DNA of 64,000 nt from positions 25,982,501 through 26,046,500 of the forward strand of contig NC_091093.1 of NCBI RefSeq assembly GCF_024713975.1, written 5' to 3'. How positions within the stretch are numbered: position 1 is the stretch's first letter; every line of letters starts with the position of its first letter. Shown one piece after another: positions 27,336 through 40,910 of this stretch. The position numbers were made by a program, and so were the translations under genes. The stretch comes from Paralichthys olivaceus (Eukaryota; Chordata; Actinopteri; Pleuronectiformes; Paralichthyidae). The notes beneath the pieces were generated by a model. That model saw nothing but the letters and a program-made list of their open reading frames with translations. It was not told the DNA's origin and made no database searches.

Positions 27336-30300
27336 CTGCGGAGGACAGAACATAACATGAGAAAATGAAGTGCAATACATGGCAGCGTGGGTCTAAGAAG
27401 ATGTTCCCCATGTTACATGTCTAATAATTGTCTGATAATTCTTAAAATAATTGTTACATTATAATTTTTTGCAAGTTTAAAGAATGATTTTTGCTCCAGG
27501 GTGAAAATTGTGGTGTTACATTCTTAAACACTTGATAAGCAGAAAATGAATTAACAAATCTCTGGTCGGTCAACTCTATGTTTACTGAATGAATTAATGA
27601 AAATGAAAAGTGAAGCTTCAAGAAAACTTGCATTGCAAGTGATTCGACATTTTAACTTAGAATTCACAATTTAAATTTAAAAAAGAATAAGACGTCTCCC
27701 TGTCTCAAGACTTAAACGGACGCAACATAATAAAGTCATTGATGATAAACCACTATGGTTGAGGCGGTAAAGCAAGTACTACAAGAAACTCATTTAAGTT
27801 TCAATGCTGTTGATATGTGAAAAAAGGTAGAGTAAGTAAATCTTAATAAAAGGGGCTGCAGATCTCATTTGCTTTGCTCTTACAAAAGATCCCTGATGGA
27901 GAATCACCACACAAACATGCCAGCCATTTTCTAAATTTACTTCTGTATGATGTATTAAACGGATTCTGAGGGTCACGAGTCATATATGCGCTTAAAAGAA
28001 AATCCCTGCTCACAACTAGACGGTGCTGAACGAGGACTCACTGTAGCTGTGGCTCACTGTAACAGCGCTGCTGGGTTCAAGAGATAGTCATCAACTCCAC
28101 AGTGGACACACAACACACAGCAACCAGTCTGAGCATCAACACAAACCCTAAGTCTTAGCTTTGCAATGGCGAAGGCATCAAAAGACTCTCCACCACCCAC
28201 TGCTGTAGCCTGCCCGACAATGTCAGCGGGGAATATTATGCAAACAATTATGTAAAGCTACGTCTGTTTGCAAGGACACCAAAGCTTAACTTGATGGACA
28301 CTGATCTGATTTCGTGCTCACTAAAAAATACTTTTGGTTCAGTCGCGAGCAAGAATTATGCAAATATTGAATTGTGTGATAGTGATGTGACCGTTTGGTA
28401 AATGATTGAGCAATCACGAAGACATAAGATTATTCTGTATGGATATAATTCAAAGTAGATATTTTAAAAATCATTATCTATTATTTCAGCAAACTATGTA
28501 CTTAAACAAGAGAGAGGGTGTAAATCAGTCAGTCCCATTAACTGTGTTTATGACTAATTATTCAGACAATATCTTTTTTTTAATCACTGTTCTGTTTTCC
28601 ATTAAAAAACAACATTTTATGTTTTCAAGAGAAAAAAATAAACAATAGTGATTAATGTTTTCATGACACTGCTGTAATCCCTGAGCATGGAAAGGCTGCT
28701 ACTCAAAGTATTTGTGTGTGGGCTTCCAGATGACTCATGCTCAGTATTGCCTGCACAGATCACAGCATCAAAGACAGCTAGTTTGCTCTCAAGGGCAACT
28801 GAGCACTGTTGCTGTTACATAAAACCAGGAACAGAACAACATGGCTATAAAACAGGTTTGCAGCAGAGACCAGCGGTGAGCTGTAACAGTTTCCATTGTG
28901 CAAATAATCATTTGTAGGCTACTCCTAGTCCAACGTGCGGCCGACGTTTAGATTTGCACAGGTTACCATCTTCACACACACAAACTCTGTGGTGGACACG
29001 GGAGAAAAACACACAGACAAGCTGCGTTCAGCCCATTGATATGAGACAAGTGTCACCGGTCGCTGCTTCTCACCAAGCCCAGACTCCAGCTGTTGTTAGA
29101 TGGAGATTACCGCTAAAAAGCAGAATTACACCTTTAAACATTCAGAATATTTTGTGTTGTTGCAACTATAGTATATATATATATATATATACTGGTAAAG
29201 TACAGGTTTGTTTAAGGAATTGAGGCATGATTAATTCCTAACCCTAATTCTGCTCATGCAAATTGCATAGAGTAGAGCTGATTAAATGTTTCAAGACTTT
29301 CTTCACCTCCACCATTATGATGCGAACATCTGCTCTGCATGACGAGCTTGTTTAGAGACAGAGATAATGACACCAGGACAGTTTTAACTTCTTCCAGTTG
29401 TAAATTACTTTGTTTCCAGCTAATTATAGAAGATTTGCTTTAAAATGTGTTTTCACAATAGAGGGACAGAGCTGTTCACTGTTATAGATGCTGCTGTGTA
29501 TGTGAGGAAAAACCATGTTTTTCTTTTTGGGACATAAAACTGTTTTCTTGGTCTTATTTCACCAGTGAGACTGCATCACCACAGCCGCAGTGTATTTTGA
29601 ACATGTCTGGACATGCCTAACCTGAGGATTACCATCAGAACAAAAAACATCACAGTGAGACAAGAACTTAATTCACACTGTCAGTCAGCAAATCATGAAG
29701 AGGGCTTAACTTCTGCAACCTTTAATTACAAAGGTGTCTCACATTATAAACTATAATGAGCCTTTAAGTATCATTTACCTACTTGTGCATTATTGTTAAA
29801 TATATGAAAATATTTTGAACGAAATGTGACTAAACCATGTCGTAGTTGAATTTAAATTAGTCCATATTTCCACCTAACTTCTGGTGGTGTAGAAATAACT
29901 ACTGCCTTCAGAAATGTTCAGTTTCAGCTGAAATCGGGTTTGAGATGTTGATCTAACTCACAAGCATCTTTAGAATGACACACAGAATGACAGTGTAGAG
30001 GTGGATTCAATCATCCCTGTGGTTTTGTTCACATTATATGTGTGTAAGCGTGATTTACAAAATGAACACTGTGAGACCACAATGTGAAACTGCAATTTAT
30101 AATCTTGAACATACAGTACGTTAAAGTGTGTGTGTAAATTCATCTGTGTCAACCACCTAATTAATGAAGGAAGAAATTCAAAGCAATCAGCTGGAATAGA
30201 AAATGTACTGTGGTCTTTACAAATGGATGCTTCACTTTTGATTAGGGCTTGTTCACTTTTGATGTAAGGCGGGGGGGAATCCCCGGCTTTTATCCCTGTG

Positions 30301-32011
30301 GAGGTGCCATGTCTGCTGATAAATGACGATATGCTTGAGCATACACACCTTTTGGAGCCGCATAAAAGCCATTTTGTTTCCTCAGGAGGTAAGGACATTA
30401 AAAGGGTTTAATACATTCATATCCCATTACTCATTTAGCTTACTGACCCTTTTTCTTTCTTTACTGCAGTTCTTTTTTTTAAGAGCAACTGAAAATGCTA
30501 TGACTTGTAAAAACTATTTTAGTGTATACGGTGGATTCAGGTCTTGCTTCATATGTCTTGTCAAATATGACATTTAGCCCTTGTTTGGTAAACTGTGTGC
30601 ACATATATAAAAAAAGCTTCATTAAAACACACCAAAACAAGGAACCATCACAGCTGCCTGACAACCAGGAACCAGACAATATGAAACAGCCCTGAGTCAT
30701 GTCCAGAGTTGAACTAGAGTTTGTCTTTCACACGTCTGCACAATGCAGCAGGTTCTCTGCACAGACGTTTTCACATATTCAGGCCAGAGACAGGAAGTGA
30801 TGTATTAACTCCGCTGCTGAAATCACGTGATCATGTTTACAGCAACTGACAACAACATCAGCTCTTATCACCACAAACTCTTTTGACACCTTTGTCAGTG
30901 TCTTCTACGTGTATGACACTGTTTTTTCACCACGAGATATTTGTTTTCTTTTTCGTTTTAATTTTAGCCTGCTAGAAGCGTCATCAGCCCCCCCACTTGA
31001 TTGCAGTGAATCCAGCAGTGGGACCGCCCCCTGAAAGTCTGCAGATAATCCAGAACCTCTTACTTGGACATTTCCATTCATACGTGCACCTCCTCTGGAG
31101 AAAATACAGAGGCTCTGTGGAGTTCAATACATGTCTGAAAGTGATGATTCTAGATTCCTACCATAACTTTTCATAAGAAAATTTAAATTTCACATAGTTA
31201 GAGGGATTATCTTATCAAACATCACTCTGTCTGAAACTACACAGAAACTTCTCTTCAGTGACGATATCCCACTGCTTTCACCTTTGAATTAAGTATAATT
31301 TGCATGAACAGAAAATATGTCATATTAATAAAGATACCACCAAAATCCAGTCGTTATAACTACGGACATCTTCTTATGTTGATCTCACACCTGTGTCCTG
31401 TGACTATGCATCAGACTTGTTTTAGTTTCTCGTCGAACTGACATGATGATGCAGGGATTTCGTGTTTAGAAAATAAATAATAAAGCTACAACGATGATAT
31501 TTGTTTTACCATTCAAGTGAAATGTGGAAAACAGACAAACACGACTGTTGACTGTCTAATCACAAGCTCCCGACCATAGCAGAAACACTGAAAACAAAAA
31601 AAGTTGAAAAAAAAAATGTACGGTTGATTATACTTGTGATGAAAACGAACCATTTAAAGAGCGTAGAAAAGTAGCTGAAGTGGGTTAATAGCTAGTTTCA
31701 AAATCCAGCACCATTCACTGGTGCACTTCCTTCAGTAACACGCTGAGGTGGCGATGAAAACGTGCCCGTCAACAAGCCTGGAGAAAAGCTTCTATCTGAT
31801 TAGCACCTATGAAAAATTACTAAACCGCTGCCATCTTTTCATTTATACAGAAAAATAAAGGTTCTGAGTGGAGTGATTAACCTTCAGTGGAAAGATCAGC
31901 CTGAGAGGGGGGCCTGCCAACAGTGCAGACTCCTACTGTGGCAGTGCCAGCTAACAGCTGCCTCTCTCCTTAAAGGCCCCACTTAGAAACTACAACTGCT
32001 GACAATTTGGA

Positions 32012-32061
<50 letters not shown>

Positions 32062-33360
32062 TCCTTCTCTATCAACTCATACAGAAGCATGCCTGCCTTG
32101 ATGTGTGGACCCACATCCACATCAATGGCCTCATATTTCAAAAAGCGCTTGATCTAAAAACAAATCTCACCAATACTGCACCATCAGCAGATATCTTCCA
32201 TGTTGTAAAGACAACTTCCAGCTTACGTGAGCTTCACTAAAGCGCTCTACGTTATGTCGTGATTAAGTGCACAGGCAGCATGTTGAAGGACGAGCCTTTG
32301 ACCCCAACTAGATCATTCTTGGCTAAAATCTGCAACGATTACAACTTCAGCTTTTTGTTTACATGTGATTTTTTTTTTTTTTTTTTACACTTGAGGTTTG
32401 TAAATACAGATTTGTGTCTGGGTGGCATTTGGTGAAGTGTTTTACTTTATGGAGACCTTAAGAACAACAGCATTAGCCGGATATACTTTCGACCAAGCCT
32501 TTCTTTCCCACAGTGTGACTTCTTAGTCCACGTTGTCCCTGCTTTGGCCCAGTGTCCATCCAGGAACATTTACATCTACACAACTTTATAAATGCAAAGC
32601 TTGTTTCTTGTTGATTCCCAACAGGAAATCTTCCACCTCATCATTTGAACGTGGGGGGAGAAAAAAAAAGGGGGGATTTACAACGAACATAAACAGTGGA
32701 CACCATGTGCCATTTACTACAATAATCAAACTAGCTCCAGCTAAATGCTGTGACCGGGCTGCTGAGGGGCCTCGGTGATGTTTGCCAGTGTGATATCCTG
32801 TGTCTGTCTCTCTGTGTGTGTGTGCATCCACAGCCCAGCACAGGGGAGCAGGAGAAACAACCGCACCACATACGTGAGGGTGTTCAGGGGGCAGCTGGTA
32901 TAAAGATGATCGATCCCTCGCACACAGGCCTCCGGCTCAATCAAAACAAGGGAGGCGAGCTGGCAGCTCCACGCCGATGTTTCACGGACAAAGCCAGGCT
33001 GACATTACACATCGACCAGACAGCGAACTAGCCCGGGTTAGCCTACACAACACACTCCTGGTGGAGCTAACGTTAGCCAAACATTGCTTAGCCACAGCGG
33101 CTGGTTTAGCTTTTCTTTTTTTCTTTTTTTAAACCGTCCAGCGGAAAAATCACGATACAGACCGTGGAGACGGTGAGTGGACACAACAGCCGGGCTCGCA
33201 GCTCGGTGGTGCCGCCTCGGTTTTACCGATGGGTCGGTGACAGCTGCCCCGAGCGGCAACAAGGAAATTAGCCCCTTTAGCAACGGGAGATATGAGCTAA
33301 CAGCCTCCGATCGAATGTAGCCGTGGTCCAGCGAGAGAAGCCGGAACACGGCGGGCTCAC
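27336..33360 (-). other. csnk1g1: csnk1g1 intron 1 (about 6 kb)
   Basis: A large first intron, AT-rich, with no coding exon that I can recognise. It contains short (TA)n runs at about 29171-29190 and 32017-32054, and T-runs at 32369-32386. The many small ORFs have no recognisable protein content. Confidence 0.5.
32017..32054. repeat. (TA)n microsatellite in csnk1g1 intron 1
   Basis: About 19 TA units; a shorter run of the same type is at 29171-29190. Confidence 0.9.
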
Positions 33361-33620
33361 CTCGGCTGCGATGACTCCAGACCACCCGGGTATCTCGTCC
33401 CTCCGCGTGGACACGGACGCCCGGAGCCGAGCGGGAGGTGTTTTTTTTTTTTTGTCGGTGTTGACTTGTGGTGAAGTCGCGTTTCACGCTAGCGGCGGAG
33501 CGTCGCTAGCTGCTCTCTCCATTCTTCGCTTGTTCGTCCGCCTTCGCTGCCCGAGGAGGGTTCGAACACACCGGATGTAGAAACGCGGCACCGCCCGCCT
33601 CACCGCGCTCACTTCCAGGT
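33170..33620 (-). promoter_or_regulatory. csnk1g1: csnk1g1 CpG-rich promoter and probable 5'UTR exon 1
   Basis: A local rise in CpG, in otherwise AT-rich DNA, sits upstream of csnk1g1. On the minus strand a strong donor CAGCCGAG|GTGAGC lies at 33361/33360, which could end a noncoding exon starting near 33.5-33.6 kb. An ETS-type CCGGATGT core (plus strand, near 33570) is present. No TATA box is evident. The exon and start site are inferred, with no transcript evidence. Confidence 0.5.
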
Positions 33621-34030
33621 CAGGCTGGTGCGGGGATGATTATTCAACAAACCTTTCTGCATCAGAGAAAACAGCTTCACCTCATTGATGCTCTTTAATT
33701 ATTAGGAGCCACTTAACTTTGATTATTTTATTTATTTCATTCATTTATTTTGTTCTATTTATTTCATTTTTTTCTATTTATATCATTTCATTTTATTTTA
33801 TATATCCTTGTGTCTGTATTGAAGTAATACAGCTGTCTCCATAATGTGTTATGTCTATATATAAAATACAATGATGGTAAAATAGTTTAGTTAAAGCCAG
33901 TTGTGAATAAAAGAAGAAGAAGAGTTGAGAATAAATACTTCAAGAAGTTCCAATGAAATTTTAAGTCACGCTTAATTGTCAAAATATTATATCTGATTGC
34001 AAAAGCACAAATACACAAAAACAACAATGC
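33621..34030. other. Short intergenic gap between snx1 3' end and csnk1g1 promoter
   Basis: Only about 0.4 kb separates the inferred snx1 cleavage region from the csnk1g1 CpG block. It is T-rich low complexity on the plus strand (TTTATTT units, 33720-33806) with no ORF of note. Confidence 0.5.
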
Positions 34031-34045
34031 CCAAAGCTTATCCAA

Positions 34046-35147
34046 TCATATTTTATTTTGTACATCTACCTGTTTAATATTTCCAGGAAAATGTGTGTGC
34101 TAATGCGAAGTGGTTACAAAAATAAAGCACATTCTTACAGAAATATGACATGACAGAGAAACTACACTTACAAATGCTGAATAAGAAAATAAGGGCCTGT
34201 AGTCACTTGAATGTCAGTGCCTTTCTGTCATGGTTGAACAAATTTATCAAAAAAAAGTATGGTTACAAACGATTTCTGACAGAGTTTGTATGATTTGATT
34301 CAAGTACTGTACATGTGTACATACATGTTGAGAGTCATTTACACCGGCAGTAAACAATCTCTGCAGTGGTTTAAAATGAATTCCTCTGGGCCTCAATCTC
34401 TGACACAAAAGAATCTGAGTACTTTAAACGGTTTATGGAAGAAACAGATTAATATAATAAACATGATTCTATAAAATACAGAAACAGTGTGATTGCATTC
34501 TCCTGCATTAACCTGCACTCACTGGAACCTTCCATTTCCTTTATCGTTACAGAACAATTTAGATAAGCCTGTAACCTCGACCCCTTTGAGTTTGAATATG
34601 ATTTCTATGATCTAATATGTTTGATACACTGCAACAATGTGCTAACACTGCTGGTAAATGACCTCAGTCATCAATAGTGGTATTTCATTAGAGAAAAAAA
34701 AGTAAAACAAACAGCTTTTCCAACTGTACAATACATTTTAGTGCATCGAAATCCGACATGCGTCCATCAACGTAAGCTGTTATAGACTGGAATGATTTGC
34801 ATATGTCTACCTTCTAATGTAAACTATAGACAATGTTAATCTAGGGCAGTACCTCAGTGTTAAAGCATGTTACCTCAGGGTATAAGCATGTTTTTTTTAG
34901 TTTAGTTTTTTTTACATATACTACAGCCAGGTAACCTTCCTGCTATATACCATCTTTAATTCAAGGACATAAACAGAGAAAAGAAAATCTTAATGTAAAT
35001 AGGGCAGCTTTATATATCAACTAAACAGACAAGAAAAAAATGGATGGATGTATGTTGTGTGTTTCAAAATTGTCCTCTCACTTTCTGGTCAAGAGGTAAA
35101 GTGTTTAAAAAAAAAGGCATTTAAGGTCTTTAAAAAGTCTCTCTTCA
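34046..35147 (-). other. snx1: snx1 3'UTR
   Basis: The 3'UTR runs from the stop at 35148 to a probable AATAAA on the minus strand at 34057-34052. An earlier ATTAAA at 34960-34955 could give a short form. No coding sequence was found. Confidence 0.5.
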
Positions 35148-38100
35148 TTAAGCGATCGCCTTTGCCTCAGGCAGGAACGCCTCCCAAAACTTAATTAGCT
35201 GCAACAAAAGACAAGAATAAAAAGCCAGTTAAAATGTGTTGTGATTAGACATTCAATACATTTCAATAAATACTAATATATAATATATAACCAATATCTA
35301 ATCACCATTAAAACAGCAATAATGATAATGATTATAATTGTTAAACATCAGACTATAAGGATCCTTTAGTACCAAAGTACAGAGTAAATTACATACATGA
35401 TGAATATATAAATAAATGATTACCCGATGTTGAGACTGCAGCATTGCCTCCAAATATCGGACTATCTGGCTCTTGAAATCCTTTGCTTTTTCTTTCTGAA
35501 AAGATGAAAGTTTTGTTAAACCTTTAACTCTCTGCCCAAGAAAAAAAAAGTTGTGGGAATTACTAGAGAAAAGAGATCAAAACTCCAATAGTAAGAATAA
35601 CTTTAACTTGTAAGACCAAAGGATTCAAACATTGCTGTTTGTCAACCTACCTCAAACCTGAGAACCTCCTTGCGTACTGTCATGCCAATCCTGTCAAAGT
35701 CTCTCTCGTACTGAGTGACCCTCGACTCCCACTGAAGACATGAGGAGGAAAACACACCAGGGTTACAGACACATGTTACACAGCCTGACGTCCTTATCTA
35801 AAAACACAGCAATGCATCTAATCTGAAAACGTGAAGAAAACAATCTCAGTCAAAATACAACAGGTACGCAGATGCTTGAACATGCTCCACTTGTGTAGAG
35901 TGGCCAGTTATTATTATTATGGTCATGAAAAAGTCCAATACTCCCCTCACATGACTTTACACTTTTTTTACTGTCTGTAACTCCCCAGACAAACTTGTAT
36001 GATAAGGTGCTCTGCTGTATTTGACATTTAAAACAATGCCAATGCTTTTGTCAACGTAAGGGCCTTTGAGATTTGGGTGAGTCCATATTTAGTACGTTTG
36101 TTACCTCAGTGATATCTTCTTTGGCCTGCTGCAGCTTGTCAGGCTTGTTGGCCCACAGCAGCTTAGCCTCAGCCTCTCTCTTCTTCTGAAGCGTGCTCTG
36201 AGCCTCCTGCCATTTTTGCCACGCCCGTATTCGCTGGTCAAAACAGCCCTGAGGTAATGCAAAATTGCAGAAATTAGTTTTAGCTTAAAACACTGAAAAC
36301 TTGCTTAACTGCCACTTAATGCTACTCCTCAGTATTTAAAGAAAAATACAGATCACTCTGTCAGGTTATCCTGATCCTTTTTTCTACATTTTGATATTTC
36401 ATACATAAATATCAATGCTATGATTTGGGTTCATAAGATGATGGTGATTAAAAACATTGAATATTTTGTGTAATGCTGCTGGTATTTGGAAGGATTCACC
36501 CTTTATTTTTCCAGCCCTTGCTGTTTCTAAAAAATATTGATATTATCCTTGCTTCTTGTTTTTGTCTGTCTAACATTCAGCAGCTGTCAGCTTACCCGCA
36601 CTGTACCCAGCAGGCGGATGTAGTCGGCCAGCAGCTCAGCAAAGATGAAGAAGTCACTGGCTGCCTGCTCCTGATGCAGCTGCTCCATCTTGTCCTCCAC
36701 CTCTGCCAGCTGGGACAGGGCCCGGGACAGGGCTGTGTTGTCCTCAGAGTTCCCCAGCATGGCCATACTTTTGGCGAATACTGCCGTGTTCCCACACAGC
36801 TCTGGTGTTGAGGGAGGAAACAAAAAATATGTTCAGTGTCCTTGTTTCACCCTAAAATACACTCGCAGCACTTTACAAAAAAATGGACAAAGACGTTTCA
36901 AAAAGGGCAGAAGCAGCTCACCCTTCCTGTGATTGACCAGGGAGTCGACCACGGCATGAAGCTTCCTCAACTGCTGCTCCTCATTCTCCACCTCCTGGAA
37001 CTTGTCCTCAAACCACTGAGACACGCAGCATAAAGAAAAGAGTATAAAAGAAAGAAAACAACATAATCATATCTACAATAGCAGGCCTGTTTTATTCTAC
37101 ATATATTTAAAGTACGGCTGTTACAATACCACCATATACTGTGATTAAAATATAATAATCACACTGTTATCTTTCCAAAATTTGTATGATTTCAATTCAT
37201 ACAATAACAGTCCTTTTTTATTTGCCTCAATATTCTTCTAAACAGAAACAATTATATTCATAAGTATTGACATTAAGGTACCTAACAATTCCCTTTATGA
37301 ACAGTACTTTGTTATAAAACAAAAACTGTCAAACACTTCATCCAGAGACTCTTACAGTGTCGGACTCATTCATCTTGATGGTCATCTTGTTGACAGCATC
37401 TGATGCCTTGCTGATCATTTTGAGGAACCCGGCTCCACTCAGCGCCTGGGTGCTCACAGCCCTGGGAAGCTGAAAACACACACCAACACACATATAGCAT
37501 CTGACAGATTTTGGCAATATGTCAAGAAGTTTTTTTAGCATTCCTTCTCAAGATGTTGGAGATTTTAGTCAATTAGTGATGAAGTCATTGTCCAACATCT
37601 AACAAGTCTTTTTATATAATTAAAATACACACATCTTCTCTCTCCAAGAATGCACGGACATCAGGGTCTTGTATTAACGATGGGTGACAGACGATTCTCT
37701 GAAGATATCTGTAAGAAACATAGTGGTGGTAATTTAAAGTTAATCAAAAGTGCCTCAAAATGAGCACACAAAATATTCACATAAAAACAACAGGCCTGGC
37801 CTTGGAGGGAACATTAACACATTTAAACTTTGATCAAAGGACGGTGTGAATGATCAGATCCTTACCTCTCTAGAGCTGCTCTTCTTCTCTCCACAAACTC
37901 CACTGACGACGGATCATCCATTCCCACCTTCACCTTGGTCATTCCTGTTGGTGGAAATTACCGTCACCAAAAAGACAAAAAAGGTGCAAAACATGTCGAT
38001 AGTAACGAAAAATTCATTGTGCGCACCTACAACACTTTTCTCAGGTGGTGGTGGAATGATGCAACCATGGTGCGACTGCTTAACTGACAGCTTTTCATAA

Positions 38101-40762
38101 AGACCCAGGAAGTCACTAAATCGCCTCCTCACAGAGAAGGTTTTGCTACTGAACATGGCCAAGGATGTCTGATGAAAGACAAAGGGCAAAGAGTATTCAG
38201 ATAAAATAAGACATAGAAACACAAGTGAAAATGTTTACATATTAGCAGTTGTGGGAGTTATGTGAAATTAATAAATGCATCAACACAAGCTTGACTACGC
38301 ACCCTAGTGGACACTTTGTAGGCCACATACGCATTCATGCCATCCCCTAGAACAGAACATCAGACATTGACAATGAGGATTGATAAGATTTTGGTGATGC
38401 ACTTACAGAATTTAGAGAATTTATATCATAGACCATGTTTTCCAAATGATGTCTGAACAAAGTCAAAGTTCAGATAGTTGTATCATAATTTTGAGACAGT
38501 ATGGAAAAAGAAGGACTAACCAACTTTCTCAGGGTTGGTGACAGCAACATCCAAATCAAAACTATCCTTCGCTTCTTCATCCTCGAGCTGCAATTAAAGA
38601 GAAGATTAGTGATATAATTCAAACTCTGTAAATACAACTCAAAGTGAGTTGTTCCTCTGGCCTGTACCTGCTCCAAGGAGGTGGCCTGCATGGGTGCAGG
38701 GCTCAGAGCAGCTGAGGGGGCAGGACGAGGGCCAGAGGAAGTGGAGAGTTCCTTCCTTCCAGAGCTACCAGACTTGTCTGTGCTCAGCTCCACGTGTGCA
38801 TCTGGAGAAAGAAAAGCTTTTAGATTCATGTATGTTTCTCTTCATCCAAAAAGAAAAGGAAATCAGATGAGTGGCATGCGACAGTCAAGATCAAACACAC
38901 TACACACAATTTCATACTGAAGAACCACATTCACTTTGTCCAGAAAAGTGTTCTGGTTACTGAATTATCCACTGTGGAAAATCCATGGTTTGCTTGTACA
39001 TATCTAATGCATTACAGCTTAATAATTGATAAATATATAACTTGGGGTTAGATCTATCCATGGCTGTAGGGTATATAATGATACACGTAGCGGACACTTG
39101 TGTGAATCATGTTGAATGTTTTAAAACCTGCTCCGGGTCTTGACTGGTAAAATAAACAGGAATCCTGTGTGTGAAAATCTGTGGAATTCCCCTTTTAGAT
39201 TTGTATTAAAACAGTGTAAGCATGACCTAGGCTCAAAATAAACCAGACTCTGAATTCTTTTAAGAACCTATAAATGCTGGAATGTTAAAAGTAGGAGGAA
39301 TAGAAATTGTAGGTATAAATGGTTTCCTAACCAGCAAATAGGTCGTTGTCATCATCAGAGTGAACTCCGTTGGATTTGGTGTTTGTGTCGCTGGCCTGCT
39401 CTTCACTGAACAAATCCGGAGGCTCTTCACTGACACGGTCTGGCTGAGAAACCCCTCGACTCACAGCCACAGGGTTACTCTGCAGACAGGAAGGACACGA
39501 GTTTTGAACGAGCCACAGAAACACCACAGAGCGGCCCTGACATTAGATGAGCACTTAGTCAATCCTGTCTGCTGACTGTCACGACCTTTTAGAGACAGAG
39601 ACAGTGGAATAAAGTAACTCAGTAGATTCGGCTGGGTGGTATGGTCGAAAATGACACCAAGAACAAATGTTGTCATTATTCAATGGGAAGTACTGTACAT
39701 TTTACCACCCTACATTTTATCTCAGAGCTTCAGCGACTAGATTTTCATCAGGATTTTACTTAAATTTTGTAAAACACATTGTTGAAGTTACTCCTTGCCC
39801 CGTTCCAGATGACTATCAGTTGCCAGAAGGGAACTTTGCCTCTAAACCTCTCACATGGTTGCATTTAAATGAAAGAGCGTGACAGAACTCTGAAGATTAG
39901 ACACAGATTTGTAATAGTAATGTAACGTAACAGAATTTATAATATTCTCCAGACCCATCGGATTTATCTTGTGACCCTTGAGGGACCCCAGTTCGAAGGT
40001 TAGGGCCACTTCACTATACTTACGTATAAAAAGGTTAAAAGCAGCTGCACCTCCAGCAGCTACAACAGGAAAATAACACCTAAACAATTCATAATATAAT
40101 GATGCGTCAATAACAGGGGACATGCTGTTGATATGTACACATATATGCTTTCCCTTGTACAGTGACAGTAAGTGCTTTCTTTTCGAATCTAGTCAGTTTG
40201 TTTAGTATCCAGGTCTTGGACTTGTGATGGAGTATTTCTACACACTGGGGATGTAAACACTGGGTCATGACAGCTGCAGGTTAGTTTCCTTATGTCAAAT
40301 AAAAAAACCATAACCTGATATAAAAGCTGGAGATGCTCACATCAACACATTAACATCAAAACAGGCCCAAAGAGCTACGAGCAGAGCTCAAACTGAACAG
40401 CCTCAATCTCGAGCTGTTCACGGAAACGAACTTATCCTAAAATCCTCCAGAAACACCGGCTGCTCCGACATGACACCGGACATGTCTCTCCTCTGTCAGC
40501 GGGTGTTCGTGCCGCGGCGGCTCCGGGTCACAGCAGACAGAGAGGCGGGCTCCCCGGCTCCGAGTCCCCCGGTTCACTCACTGCACATCGAACCAGCACC
40601 ACCACACGGGCTGTGACGAACATGGCCGAGCCGTGAACGTACGTTATTAACGAAGATGTCCTCTCCTTCGTCGCTGTCTCCGTCCGCCATGTCGGCGGCT
40701 CCGGCTTCTGGCTCCTTGGCTGCGGGGAGAGGAGGAGGACTCCGGTCTGAGCTGGCCGCCAT
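35148..40762 (-). CDS. snx1: Sorting nexin 1 (PX-BAR, retromer), complete, 15 coding exons
   Basis: SNX1 is an endosomal membrane protein that binds phosphoinositides and bends membrane in retromer-dependent cargo sorting. Exons: 40762-40643, 39479-39332, 38801-38668, 38587-38521, 38346-38303, 38168-38027, 37944-37866, 37708-37633, 37469-37356, 37015-36922, 36801-36596, 36248-36105, 35731-35651, 35495-35424, 35198-35148. Total 1572 bp, 523 aa plus stop (human 522). The acidic N-terminus has [10 protein letters not shown] (about 28-37) and SDDDNDLFA. The PX domain spans about 144-270, with RRRFSDF (185-191) and the PPPPEK loop (210-215). The BAR domain spans about 300-520, including [30 protein letters not shown] and [13 protein letters not shown]. 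The end, [13 protein letters not shown], matches the SNX1 C-terminus. The start ATG has A at -3 and G at +4. Fish may carry two snx1 copies; I cannot say which this is. Confidence 0.95.
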
Positions 40763-40910
40763 ACTGCCTGTTGTTGTAGAGGGGGGCTGACGTAAGCGGA
40801 AGTCGGAAGCTGGGGGGGGGGCAATCGGCTGCAGCGACTCCTTCAGGTGAGCGAGTGGTACTGCAGGCCAGACCCTCAGATGCAGCACAGACTGAAACAT
40901 TTTATTTATT
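40763..40910 (-). promoter_or_regulatory. snx1: snx1 promoter with CRE-like and ETS-like sites
   Basis: CpG-rich sequence surrounds the start codon (about 40440-40810). Just upstream lie TGACGTAA (40788-40795), a CREB/ATF-type near-palindrome, and GCGGAAGT (40796-40803), an ETS-type core, side by side. No TATA box is seen. The start site is inferred to be within about 100 bases of the ATG. Confidence 0.5.
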
